A model generated the notes under the pieces. That model ran no database searches. It was not told where the DNA came from and saw only the letters and a program-made list of their open reading frames with translations. This document shows positions 1 through 5,861 of a stretch of DNA of 9,810 bases, in pieces (the stretch's first letter is position 1; each line of letters starts with the position of its first letter). Position numbers and translations under genes: made by a program. Source of the stretch: Candidatus Tayloriibacteriota bacterium (GTDB taxonomy: Bacteria > Patescibacteriota > Minisyncoccia > Phycocordibacterales > UBA11359); NCBI GenBank assembly GCA_003455555.1, contig DMQX01000045.1, positions 3,006 through 12,815 of the forward strand, in the 5' to 3' direction.

Positions 1-20
1 CCTGCTGAAGTATCTGAATG

Positions 21-92
21 TGACCCTACAGAGAATCGAACTCTGATTACTGCCTTGAGAAGGCAATGTCCTAACCGTTAGACGATAGGGCC
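21..92 (-). tRNA. tRNA-Glu (anticodon CTC)
   Basis: Read on the minus strand, this 72-base segment folds as a cloverleaf. The acceptor stem pairs GGCCCTA with TAGGGTC (one G-U pair). The anticodon stem TTGCC/GGCAG encloses the loop TTCTCAA, giving anticodon CTC at 57-59, which reads the Glu codon GAG. The T arm is CAGAG-TTCGATT-CTCTG. The discriminator base is A and no CCA follows, so CCA must be added after transcription. The ends (GGCC...GGTCA) resemble other bacterial tRNA-Glu genes. No other tRNA is adjacent. Confidence 0.95.
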
Positions 93-109
93 GTCTATCT
101 ATGCGCAAA

Positions 110-138
110 AATATAACACAGGAATGCAATAAGTGAAA
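110..138 (-). promoter_or_regulatory. Candidate promoter of tRNA-Glu (extended -10)
   Basis: On the minus strand TATATT (110-115) is preceded by TGT (116-118), an extended -10 arrangement. A weak -35 candidate, TTTCAC (133-138), lies 17 bases further upstream. Transcription would start near 103, about 11 bases before the mature tRNA. It lies between the folded repeat and the tRNA, so the tRNA can be expressed independently of murF. The -35 match is poor, so this is a moderate call. Confidence 0.45.
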
Positions 139-140
139 GT

Positions 141-252
141 AAGATAAGAAAAAGCATCTTGAGAAACACTTGCGCAGCGCGACTGGCGCGAGCACAGCAA
201 AAATCCAGTAGGATTTTATGCGTGTGCTTCGAAAGATGCTTTTTCTTATCTT
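141..252 (+). repeat. Folded interspersed element, copy 1 (E1), between murF and tRNA-Glu
   Basis: Bases 141-160 and 233-252 are perfect 20-bp inverted repeats. The part homologous to the other copies is 149-244. Inside are GCAGCGCGA with hairpin A (GCGC 177-180, loop 181-185, GCGC 186-189), then GAG, then hairpin B (200-206 with 211-217, loop AGTA), then CGTGTG (221-226). The outer stem ends one base before the murF stop codon. Hairpin B reads AAAATCC/GGATTTT here but AAAAAGTC/GACTTTTT in the other copies, so pairing is kept while sequence changes. Position suggests a terminator for murF upstream of the tRNA promoter; that role is inferred. Confidence 0.85.
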
Positions 253-253
253 T

Positions 254-1552
254 TTACCTCTTACTCCACTCCTCATCTTGCCTCACCAACAACTTTCCCG
301 CATCTTCCGGTTCTAACATAATTTCTTTGACCGCTTGTTCCATGCGAATAGATTGTGAGCCTTTTACTAAAATAATGTCGCCTTCCATGATCAAGTTCTG
401 AATAAACACACCGGCCTCCTGAGCCTCATCAAATTGATAAACATTTTTTTCGCTGAGACCTTCATCCATAGCCGCTTCTGCGATCCGACGAGAACGCACG
501 CCAACAGCTACTAAGATATCGCAACTGTGAGCCGCTAGCGCCCCAATTTCCCGGTGAGCTTCAGACGAATGGGCCCCGAGCTCCATCATATCGCCCAGCA
601 TGGCGATCTTTCGGGTCACCTTCTCTAGTGTCTGCAAAGTATGCAGAGCCTCAATCGTCGCGACCGGAGACGCATTATATGTATCATCTATTATCAGACT
701 ACCCTTAATCCCGTCAATAAGGTGCATACGGCCAAGTGGTGGCACATGCGCTCTTAAGCCGGCCTGGACTTCTTCTGGACTTAGACCCTGAGCATAGCCG
801 ACAGCCAGAGCCGCGAGCGCTGGGTAGACATGATGTTTGCCTAGGGAACCAAAAAGTTCCAGCGCGAGCGGCGTACCGGCATAATCAACAAAGAAACCGA
901 TCCCAGCCGGAAAATTCCCCTTGCCGGTTTGTTCTGTCAGCACATGATAATGACTAGCCTTGATGACACCACCATCAAATCCGTAAAATATTTTTGAGCT
1001 CTCGGTATACTCACCAAAAGCCCGTACATCCTCATCATCATAATTTAATATAGCTTTGCCATCGCGTCTTAAAGCTCGAACCAAGTAGGCTTTCTCCTGT
1101 ATCAGATCCTCCCGATTTTTAAAATATTCCACATGAACGGGCGTTTTGCCGAATCTGGTCACAACCGTAAGGTCAGGTTTTAGCCAGCCGGTCAAAGATT
1201 TTATATCCCCAGGCCGGTCGGCACCGACTTCCAACACGAGCCAATCCGGATATTCATTTTTTGAAATAATGAGTGAAAGTCCATGCATGATATTGGAAAG
1301 CCAGCCGATCGGGTTGTTCCAGGCATTATCACAACCTAAAATCGTCAGAGGCACGCCAATCTCGCTGTTAAAACTTTTTTCACTTTTCCTGATGTGCCGA
1401 CTCGGAGAGAGTACCGAGAAGATCGCGTCTTTGGTTGAGGTTTTACCGACACTGCCGGTAACCGCGATTATTTTTGGCTTATATTTATTTATGACCTGGC
1501 GCGCCTCAAACTGTAAAATCGAAACAATGATTTTTTTAACGGTATTTTTCAT
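254..1552 (-). CDS. murF: MurF-type UDP-MurNAc-tripeptide:D-Ala-D-Ala ligase lacking the usual N-terminal domain
   Basis: This 432-residue Mur ligase is expected to add D-Ala-D-Ala to UDP-MurNAc-tripeptide with ATP in the cytoplasm, the last step in building the precursor peptide. The ATP-binding P-loop is GSVGKTST at residues 33-40. SFNSEIGVPLT (60-70) and LEVGAD (107-112) follow, and the lysine of QEKAYLV (about 154) fits the carbamylated Lys of the family. The C-terminal part has GRMHLIDG (275-281), DDTYNASP (289-296) and LGDMMELG (319-326), all typical of MurF. In E. coli MurF the P-loop lies about 75 residues further in, so the UDP-substrate-binding N-terminal domain is missing or greatly reduced. 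An in-frame TAA 24 to 19 bases upstream of the ATG rules out a longer start. The gene follows ftsI by 38 bases with no clear ribosome-binding site. The family is clear; that MurF rather than another Mur ligase fits best rests on the C-terminal motifs. Confidence 0.9.
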   Translation of the reverse strand: MKNTVKKIIVSILQFEARQVINKYKPKIIAVTGSVGKTSTKDAIFSVLSPSRHIRKSEKSFNSEIGVPLTILGCDNAWNNPIGWLSNIMHGLSLIISKNEYPDWLVLEVGADRPGDIKSLTGWLKPDLTVVTRFGKTPVHVEYFKNREDLIQEKAYLVRALRRDGKAILNYDDEDVRAFGEYTESSKIFYGFDGGVIKASHYHVLTEQTGKGNFPAGIGFFVDYAGTPLALELFGSLGKHHVYPALAALAVGYAQGLSPEEVQAGLRAHVPPLGRMHLIDGIKGSLIIDDTYNASPVATIEALHTLQTLEKVTRKIAMLGDMMELGAHSSEAHREIGALAAHSCDILVAVGVRSRRIAEAAMDEGLSEKNVYQFDEAQEAGVFIQNLIMEGDIILVKGSQSIRMEQAVKEIMLEPEDAGKLLVRQDEEWSKR

Positions 1553-1590
1553 ATTTTGATTGTAACATTTTTATTTAAAAATAGTGTACC

Positions 1591-3294
1591 CTATCTGTCC
1601 GGCGGAATTTGATAGTAATTGATCAGAAATTTTACCGTGTCGATAAAAGGCTGGGTCAATGTGTGCGAAGCATACTCAACTCCTTTTGGATAAACCGTAT
1701 ACATAAAGACTAGAAAACGTGGATCTTGAGCAGGAAAATAGCCAAAGAAGGAATGTAAGTAGCGGTCGGAATAATAACCGCCTTGAGGGTCGGCGATCTG
1801 GGCTGTTCCAGTTTTAGCAGCAATGCTGTAGTTGTCCTGTTTAACCGAACCTTCAAGCAAAGCATGATCCACAACCCCAACAAGCATGCGAGTAATTTCT
1901 TTGGATGTTGCTGGCTGAATCACACGCGGACCTTCCGGTTCCGAAGTTACTTGGGTCTTGCCGGTAACATAATCTATCTCCTTAATTACGTGCGGCGTTA
2001 TGAGTGTGCCTCCATTAGCCAGCGCCGATAAGGCTCGCGTGATCGCCATAGGCGAAATTGCTATACCTTGTCCATACGAAGCTGTGGCATGTTCGATATC
2101 GCGCGGACTGTTCAAGTTGTTAACCAACGACCGGCCCTCGTTGGGCAGATCGATACCAGATTTATCGCCAAGACCGTAACCCATCATATATTTGGTAAAA
2201 AGCGTGTTACCAAGCTTGCCGGCAACATAAGCGGCACCCAAGTTGAGAGATTGATTCAGAACTTCCTGCATGGGAACCACGCCACGGGCCTTACCATCAT
2301 AGTTACAAATTTTCTTGCTATCGAGGGTCTCACAACCTTTATCGTTGTAAGTTGAATCTGCTTTTACGACCCCAGCATCAAGTCCGGCGGCCATAGTCAA
2401 AGCCTTAACGATCGATCCCATTTCATAAACATTTTCAACCAGCGGGTTCGAGAAAACTGAAAGACTCTTTTCAGTCTGATAAGTATTTGGGTCGAAAGTC
2501 GGATAGCTACCCAATGCATAAATTTCACCGGTTTTTGGATCGATAATTATGCCCCCGGTCATGGTCGAACTCCACTGCTTGTTGGTTTTTACTAATTGTT
2601 CGTCGAGAAAAGATTGAACGGTCGGTTCGATAGTGGTCACAACATCACCCTCACCTGCCCCAGTTGTCACTGCGGCACCCAGGTCTGAGAACATTTGAGC
2701 GAAAGAGTTCACGTAAATATTTTGGGATGTGCGCTGCAAAGTATCTTCATTCGAACTTTCCAAACCGTATCGGCCAACCAGGTCATCGCCTTTGAAACCG
2801 ACAAAACCTATGCTCTGTGCGGCCATAGTACCTCCTGGATAGAAGCGCCATTGTTCTTTATATAAGTTTACCCCAGGCAAATTGAGCGCCGTGATCGCCG
2901 CAGCCTGATCGGAATCCAACCGGTGAACGATCTCTTCATAAGAATCGTTTGCTTTTTTGGCCTTTTGCAGAAACGTGTCTTTATCTATCGGTGTTATAGC
3001 TGAAAGTTTTTTGTAAACGTCTTCAGGCAAAGTTATCACTTTTGGATTTATAGCCAGAAAAAAACCTGATGTAACCATAGCGGCGGAGGATCGCACGCCG
3101 TTTTTATCCACAAAAAATATCGAGCCACGATCAAAGATATTCTGACTTGGGGTGCTGTATTGATGATCCGCCCGCATTTTATAAGACTGACTGTAAACCA
3201 CCTGCAAAAAATAAAGCCGCACAATAAGCACGACAGCGAAAGCTATTATTAAAATTGAGATTATTTTGATCCGAGAGCCAAAATTAGAGCGCAT
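1591..3294 (-). CDS. ftsI: Class B penicillin-binding protein, division transpeptidase (FtsI/PBP3)
   Basis: A 567-residue DD-transpeptidase that should crosslink septal peptidoglycan from the outer face of the membrane. A single N-terminal membrane helix lies at about residues 11-33, followed by the class B pedestal with FDRGSIFF (54-61) and YPGGTMAAQSIGFVG (152-166). The transpeptidase domain carries SIVK (S294, K297), the second motif as SLN (349-351) and KTGT (494-497). A loop with two cysteines (C321 and C330) lies between the first two motifs. The start overlaps the FtsL-like gene by 11 bases, which suggests translational coupling. Position after rsmH and the FtsL-like gene is the standard division-cluster order and favours FtsI over an elongation PBP. 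No PASTA domains are present. Confidence 0.93.
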   Translation of the reverse strand: MRSNFGSRIKIISILIIAFAVVLIVRLYFLQVVYSQSYKMRADHQYSTPSQNIFDRGSIFFVDKNGVRSSAAMVTSGFFLAINPKVITLPEDVYKKLSAITPIDKDTFLQKAKKANDSYEEIVHRLDSDQAAAITALNLPGVNLYKEQWRFYPGGTMAAQSIGFVGFKGDDLVGRYGLESSNEDTLQRTSQNIYVNSFAQMFSDLGAAVTTGAGEGDVVTTIEPTVQSFLDEQLVKTNKQWSSTMTGGIIIDPKTGEIYALGSYPTFDPNTYQTEKSLSVFSNPLVENVYEMGSIVKALTMAAGLDAGVVKADSTYNDKGCETLDSKKICNYDGKARGVVPMQEVLNQSLNLGAAYVAGKLGNTLFTKYMMGYGLGDKSGIDLPNEGRSLVNNLNSPRDIEHATASYGQGIAISPMAITRALSALANGGTLITPHVIKEIDYVTGKTQVTSEPEGPRVIQPATSKEITRMLVGVVDHALLEGSVKQDNYSIAAKTGTAQIADPQGGYYSDRYLHSFFGYFPAQDPRFLVFMYTVYPKGVEYASHTLTQPFIDTVKFLINYYQIPPDR

Positions 3295-3604
3295 TGAATG
3301 ACAAAGTGCTGCCAGCGGCCTTTTTAGCTATAAATATCTGCTGTTTTGAAGCATCCTGAAAGCCCTGAGAGTAGGCGAAATCAAGAGTGATCTTATTTTT
3401 TAAAGTTATATATTTGGATTCAAGATCAGCCGCATCTGCAGAATTTTGAGCCAAGGTTTTTTCTGTTTTCGAAGTTGCGACCACATTAAAAACCGTACGA
3501 TTCACCGCATAGGTATATCCGCCGGCCAGAACCAAGTTTAATACAATTAACATCCAAACAGCTGGTTTTTGAAATTTTTGTGTTTTTGAAAGTGTGTTTT
3601 TCAT
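3284..3604 (-). CDS. FtsL-like small bitopic membrane protein
   Basis: A 106-residue protein with a short basic cytoplasmic tail, one membrane helix at about residues 15-34 and an external region rich in Ala, Lys and Gln. The stretch at about 47-75 could form a short coiled coil, as in the FtsL/DivIC septum proteins that recruit and activate FtsW-FtsI. Sequence alone would not identify it; the call rests on topology, size and its place between rsmH (11-base gap) and ftsI (11-base overlap), where ftsL normally lies. No Shine-Dalgarno site is seen before the ATG, only an A/T-rich stretch. It could be a lineage-specific substitute rather than a true FtsL. Confidence 0.65.
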   Translation of the reverse strand: MKNTLSKTQKFQKPAVWMLIVLNLVLAGGYTYAVNRTVFNVVATSKTEKTLAQNSADAADLESKYITLKNKITLDFAYSQGFQDASKQQIFIAKKAAGSTLSFNAL

Positions 3605-3615
3605 ATTTTTTATTT

Positions 3616-4512
3616 TTAAAGTTTTTCAATAATTCTTAGTTTTGCGCTTCGAGATCTTGGATTCTCTGCGACTTCCTGCGGGCTCGGTATCTGGGGTTTC
3701 TTGGTGATCAACCTCCCCTCGCCCGCTTCTGCTTTCTCCTTAAAAAATCTTTTAACTATGCGATCCTCTAAACTATGAAAAGAAATTAGTGCCATTCGAC
3801 CGCCAGGATTGAGTCGTGCAAAAGCTTTAGGCAATGTCTCCTTGATTGCACCGAGCTCATCATTGACCGCGATGCGGATGGCTTGGAAAGTTTTGGTCGC
3901 CGGATTTATCTTTTTGAAACCAAACTTCGGCACCGCGCTCGCCACAATATCTGAAAGTTCCTGCGCAGTTTTGATTGGCTGGATCTCGCGAGCCGTTACG
4001 ATCGCTTTGGCAATACGACGAGCGAAACGGTCTTCGCCATATCCGTAAATAATATCCGCCAACGAATCTTCGCCCCAAGTGTTCACGATATCGAACGCCG
4101 TGAACTCACCGGGCAAGAGATCTTTCTTCATGGTCATTAGCAGAGGCTCATCGGTCTTGAAGCTAAAACCTCGACCCGATTCTTCGATCTGATTGGAACT
4201 GAGTCCCAGGTCAAAAAGAATTCCGTCAACCTGCGCAACGCCCGCTTGATCCAAAACTTTGTCTATATTACGAAAATTTTCTTGGAAAAAAGCGATGTTC
4301 GCCGTTGTGTTAGCAGGTATGATGCGCGCCTTGGCTCGTGCGATCGCGTCAGCATCAATGTCAATGCCAATCACCCGCACGTTGCCATCAAGCTGACTGA
4401 GGACCAATTCACTATGTCCCCCAGCGTTGAGCGTCGCATCAACGAAAATCGAACTCTGTTTGAGGTTTAGTCCGTCGACTGCTTCATGTAAAAGAACGGT
4501 TGTGTGGGTCAT
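3616..4512 (-). CDS. rsmH: 16S rRNA (cytosine(1402)-N(4))-methyltransferase RsmH
   Basis: A 298-residue SAM-dependent methyltransferase of the MraW/RsmH family, which methylates N4 of C1402 in the P site of 16S rRNA. Family landmarks run the full length: TTVLLHEAV near the N-terminus, the SAM loop DATLNAGGHS (25-34), IDIDADAI (50-57), DLGLSSNQIE (101-110), GRGFSF with DEPLLMTM (113-128), YGEDRFARRIAKAI (158-171), PATKTFQAIRIAVNDEL (204-220), ISFHSLEDRIVKRFF (243-257) and the C-terminal NPRSRSAKLRIIEK. Length is close to the family norm. It starts 13 bases after mraZ, giving the usual mraZ-rsmH pair. No clear Shine-Dalgarno site precedes the ATG. Confidence 0.97.
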   Translation of the reverse strand: MTHTTVLLHEAVDGLNLKQSSIFVDATLNAGGHSELVLSQLDGNVRVIGIDIDADAIARAKARIIPANTTANIAFFQENFRNIDKVLDQAGVAQVDGILFDLGLSSNQIEESGRGFSFKTDEPLLMTMKKDLLPGEFTAFDIVNTWGEDSLADIIYGYGEDRFARRIAKAIVTAREIQPIKTAQELSDIVASAVPKFGFKKINPATKTFQAIRIAVNDELGAIKETLPKAFARLNPGGRMALISFHSLEDRIVKRFFKEKAEAGEGRLITKKPQIPSPQEVAENPRSRSAKLRIIEKL

Positions 4513-4525
4513 TTCGGAATATGAA

Positions 4526-4960
4526 TTAGATCATGCCAATTTCACCCAACTTTTCGGCCAAATTATCGGCTTGGCCTTCCACCTTTTCTTTGTAAGCTGC
4601 CCAACGAGTCTCATCCCAAATCTCAACTCGATTATGCATACCGGCAAAGACCACTTTTTCGCCCAATCCTGCGAACTTTTTCAAAAAATCCGGGATTAGA
4701 ATACGCCCAACACTGTCCACCTCCACTTCGGCCGCACCGGCGAGCATAAAACGGTTAAGTCCGCGGCTGCCTGACTGACCGACCGAAAGTCCCGCTAACT
4801 TTTCTGAAAATTTCTGCCACTCTTTGAGTGGATACAGAAACAGACAAGTGTCGAGACCGCGCGTCACCACTATATGCTTGCCGACCTGCGAACGAAAACG
4901 AGCCGGCAGTGAGATTCGGTTTTTGTCATCTACTGTGTGTATGTATTCGCCGATTAGCAT
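4526..4960 (-). CDS. mraZ: Transcriptional regulator MraZ
   Basis: An AbrB-fold DNA-binding protein that represses its own division-cluster promoter in the bacteria studied. I place the start at the ATG at 4960, giving 144 residues beginning MLIGEYIHTVDDKNRISL, the family's usual N-terminus. The GTG at 4978 is also in frame but would add six residues and would lie inside the operator repeats. Two SpoVT/AbrB-like repeats are visible: DDKNRISLPARFR near the N-terminus and VDSVGRILIPDFLKKFAG in the middle, each followed by a VVVTRG- or VVFAG-type strand. The C-terminal stretch is charged and likely helical. It is first in the cluster, 13 bases before rsmH. Confidence 0.94.
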   Translation of the reverse strand: MLIGEYIHTVDDKNRISLPARFRSQVGKHIVVTRGLDTCLFLYPLKEWQKFSEKLAGLSVGQSGSRGLNRFMLAGAAEVEVDSVGRILIPDFLKKFAGLGEKVVFAGMHNRVEIWDETRWAAYKEKVEGQADNLAEKLGEIGMI

Positions 4961-4971
4961 ATTTTTTTGGT

Positions 4972-5043
4972 CTACCACTTCATCCCACTTACTTACTATT
5001 CTATCCCACTTCTCCTATGAGACGCAAGAGAAGTTATCCACTT
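4972..5043 (-). promoter_or_regulatory. Probable MraZ operator (phased AAGTGG repeats)
   Basis: On the minus strand AAGTGGATA (5035-5043), AAGTGGGAT (5003-5011), AAGTGGGAT (4982-4990) and AAGTGGTAG (4972-4980) occur in the same direction. Their starts are 32, 21 and 10 bases apart, close to whole helical turns, so they would lie on one DNA face. A degenerate copy, AATAGTAAG, fills the gap at 4992-5000. MraZ is known to bind short direct repeats with a TGGG or GTGG core in front of its own gene, so this is very likely the autoregulatory site. The nearest box ends 11 bases before the chosen ATG. Confidence 0.75.
4998..5027 (-). promoter_or_regulatory. Candidate mraZ promoter
   Basis: TAGAAT (4998-5003, minus strand) matches the -10 consensus in five of six positions. 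TTGCGT (5022-5027) is a weak -35 with an 18-base spacer. The -10 overlaps the edge of one AAGTGGGAT box, so bound MraZ would block polymerase. The start would be near 4991, leaving about 30 bases of leader. Other weak -35/-10 pairs exist upstream, so this is tentative. Confidence 0.35.
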
Positions 5044-5099
5044 ACACCCTCTGTTCCAACAGTAGAAAACATTATTTAAAATAATCAATAGGAAGCTCT

Positions 5100-5193
5100 G
5101 AAACACACCCTCAGATCACACGGAAAAAGTCTTTCTGACTTTTTCCTTATCCTCGCGCCGTCGCGCTGCAGAATGCTCTTGCGGGTGTGTTTC
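5100..5193 (-). repeat. Folded interspersed element, copy 2 (E2), between mraZ and the plus-strand orphan gene
   Basis: Inverted relative to the other copies. An 11-bp terminal stem, GAAACACACCC with GGGTGTGTTTC (5100-5110 with 5183-5193), encloses hairpin B (5122-5131 with 5137-5146, ten pairs) and hairpin A (GCGC 5155-5158, loop 5159-5162, GCGC 5163-5166). On the minus strand the core reads GCAGCGCGA, CGG, CGCGAG, GATAAGG, then AAAAAGTC and its partner, then CGTGTG, almost identical to copy 3. The terminal stem differs in sequence from the other two copies. It lies between divergent transcription units, so a simple terminator role for an adjacent gene does not explain it here. Confidence 0.8.
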
Positions 5194-5243
5194 TGTGCTT
5201 GCTATTCGAGTGTTTATTAATTTTATGACGAATTATGGTATAC

Positions 5244-5272
5244 TTGACTTTATTGTATAGCTATGATATAAT
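5244..5272 (+). promoter_or_regulatory. Strong sigma70-type promoter of the orphan gene
   Basis: TTGACT (5244-5249) and TATAAT (5267-5272) are separated by exactly 17 bases. A TG one base before the -10 (5264-5265) makes an extended -10. This is one of the two best promoter matches in the window (the other precedes greA). Transcription should start near 5279, giving a leader of about 64 bases before the ATG at 5343. A near-consensus promoter for a single small gene suggests high expression. Confidence 0.85.
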
Positions 5273-5286
5273 TGCACAGGATCATC

Positions 5287-5319
5287 AAGCTGGACTGAAT
5301 ACAAGAGTATCAGCAGCTT
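5287..5319 (+). promoter_or_regulatory. Leader stem-loop in the 5' UTR of the orphan gene
   Basis: AAGCTG (5287-5292) pairs with CAGCTT (5314-5319). Inside, CTG (5295-5297) pairs with CAG (5311-5313) and ATAC (5299-5302) with GTAT (5307-5310), closing an AAGA loop; GA and one A are bulged. The hairpin sits near the expected 5' end of the transcript and leaves the ribosome-binding site free 11 bases downstream. It could stabilise the message or bind a regulator. No known riboswitch class is recognised. Confidence 0.55.
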
Positions 5320-5342
5320 TTGACAAAATAAGAGGATAAAAC

Positions 5343-5666
5343 ATGAAAGTTTACCTGTTCCCGGAATACATCACCCTCGAGAGGCTCGCGACTGAGGGCA
5401 AACACCTTCAGGAGCTACTGGCTGGCGTAGAGATGGTGGCAACAAGATGGGATGGCAACATTGCCAGTCTACCCACCGACGAGAAAGTCATCGTCCGGGC
5501 GTCGACACAGTTGGACTACCCGTTCAAGCAACTCGCCCTGTTCTGCGAACGCTACGGGCATCTGTGTGTGCGTCCCGGCAACGCCACCCAGATCGTTCGT
5601 GCCGACGACAGGGACACTTCCTATGAGGAACTGGAAACGGAGGTAAAAAAGTTCCTGGGGACCTAG
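5343..5666 (+). CDS. Hypothetical 107-residue protein, stand-alone and GC-rich
   Basis: I do not recognise this protein. It is soluble in appearance, with no signal peptide or membrane segment, and has a balanced mix of charged and aliphatic residues. It begins MKVYLFPEYITLERL. Two likely helices (about 12-28 and 93-105) flank a centre with TRWDGNIASLPTDEK and a segment, LALFCERYGHLCVRPG, with cysteines at 68 and 75. It is the only plus-strand gene here, with its own promoter, leader hairpin, clear Shine-Dalgarno site (AGAGGA, 5331-5336, six bases before the ATG) and terminator. By my count 76 of 107 codons end in G or C (about 71%), whereas the FtsL-like gene is clearly A/T-ending. Base composition and isolation suggest acquisition by transfer or unusually strong codon selection. 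Confidence 0.8.
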   Translation: MKVYLFPEYITLERLATEGKHLQELLAGVEMVATRWDGNIASLPTDEKVIVRASTQLDYPFKQLALFCERYGHLCVRPGNATQIVRADDRDTSYEELETEVKKFLGT

Positions 5667-5667
5667 C

Positions 5668-5720
5668 AACCACCATCGACAAAGAGAAACTACTCTCTGT
5701 GTCGGGGTGGTTTTTCTTTT
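5668..5720 (+). terminator. Intrinsic terminator of the orphan gene
   Basis: AACCACC (5668-5674) pairs with GGTGGTT (5706-5712). Inner helices CGACA/TGTCG (5677-5681 with 5700-5704) and AGAGA/TCTCT (5683-5687 with 5694-5698) close a six-base loop. A T-rich tract runs through 5711-5720. The hairpin begins one base after the TAG stop codon, a tight Rho-independent terminator layout. Confidence 0.9.
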
Positions 5721-5752
5721 ATATTGAAAAAATAAATATGTTAACAAAAAAC

Positions 5753-5849
5753 TAAAAAGTATCTTTTGAAACATTCCGCAGCGCGATAAGCGCGAGGATA
5801 AGGAAAAAGTCAGCAGACTTTTTTCGTGTGTTTCAAAAGATACTTTTTA
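5753..5849 (+). repeat. Folded interspersed element, copy 3 (E3), between the orphan gene and greA
   Basis: Bases 5753-5773 and 5829-5849 form a perfect 21-bp terminal stem. Inside are GCAGCGCGA with hairpin A (GCGC 5781-5784, loop GATAA, GCGC 5790-5793), then GAGGATAAGG, hairpin B (AAAAAGTC 5804-5811, loop AGCA, GACTTTTT from 5816) and CGTGTG (5825-5830). The outer arm AAAAAGTATCTT corresponds to AAAAAGCATCTT of copy 1; the partner strand changes with it (GATAC versus GATGC), so pairing is kept. T-rich tracts flank the stem on both strands, so it could terminate both the plus-strand gene and greA, whose stop codon is 12 bases away. Confidence 0.85.
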
Positions 5850-5861
5850 TTTTTTTGCTAC

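Noticed and set aside
141..252. CRISPR or tandem-repeat interpretation of the inverted repeats
   Set aside because: The copies are dispersed kilobases apart, palindromic and single, with no regular spacers and no cas genes.
861..880. CAGCGCGAG-like string inside murF resembling the folded-element core
   Set aside because: It is in coding sequence and lacks the flanking hairpin B, CGTGTG and terminal stem, so it is a chance match.
1146..1559. 137-codon open frame on the plus strand, antisense to murF
   Set aside because: It lies entirely opposite a well-supported gene, has no recognisable domain or upstream signals, and is a by-product of murF codon structure.
4961..4978. GTG start for mraZ six codons upstream of the chosen ATG
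   Set aside because: MraZ proteins normally begin at M(L/F)IGEY, and the GTG lies inside an AAGTGG operator repeat.
5034..5042. DnaA-box-like TTATCCACT upstream of mraZ
   Set aside because: A single near-match with no cluster, no AT-rich unwinding region and no dnaA or dnaN nearby; the same bases are better explained as an AAGTGGATA MraZ-type box on the other strand.
5469..5774. 101-codon open frame on the minus strand across the orphan gene
   Set aside because: It would run through the terminator and part of folded element E3, has no promoter or ribosome-binding site, and the opposite strand has complete expression signals.
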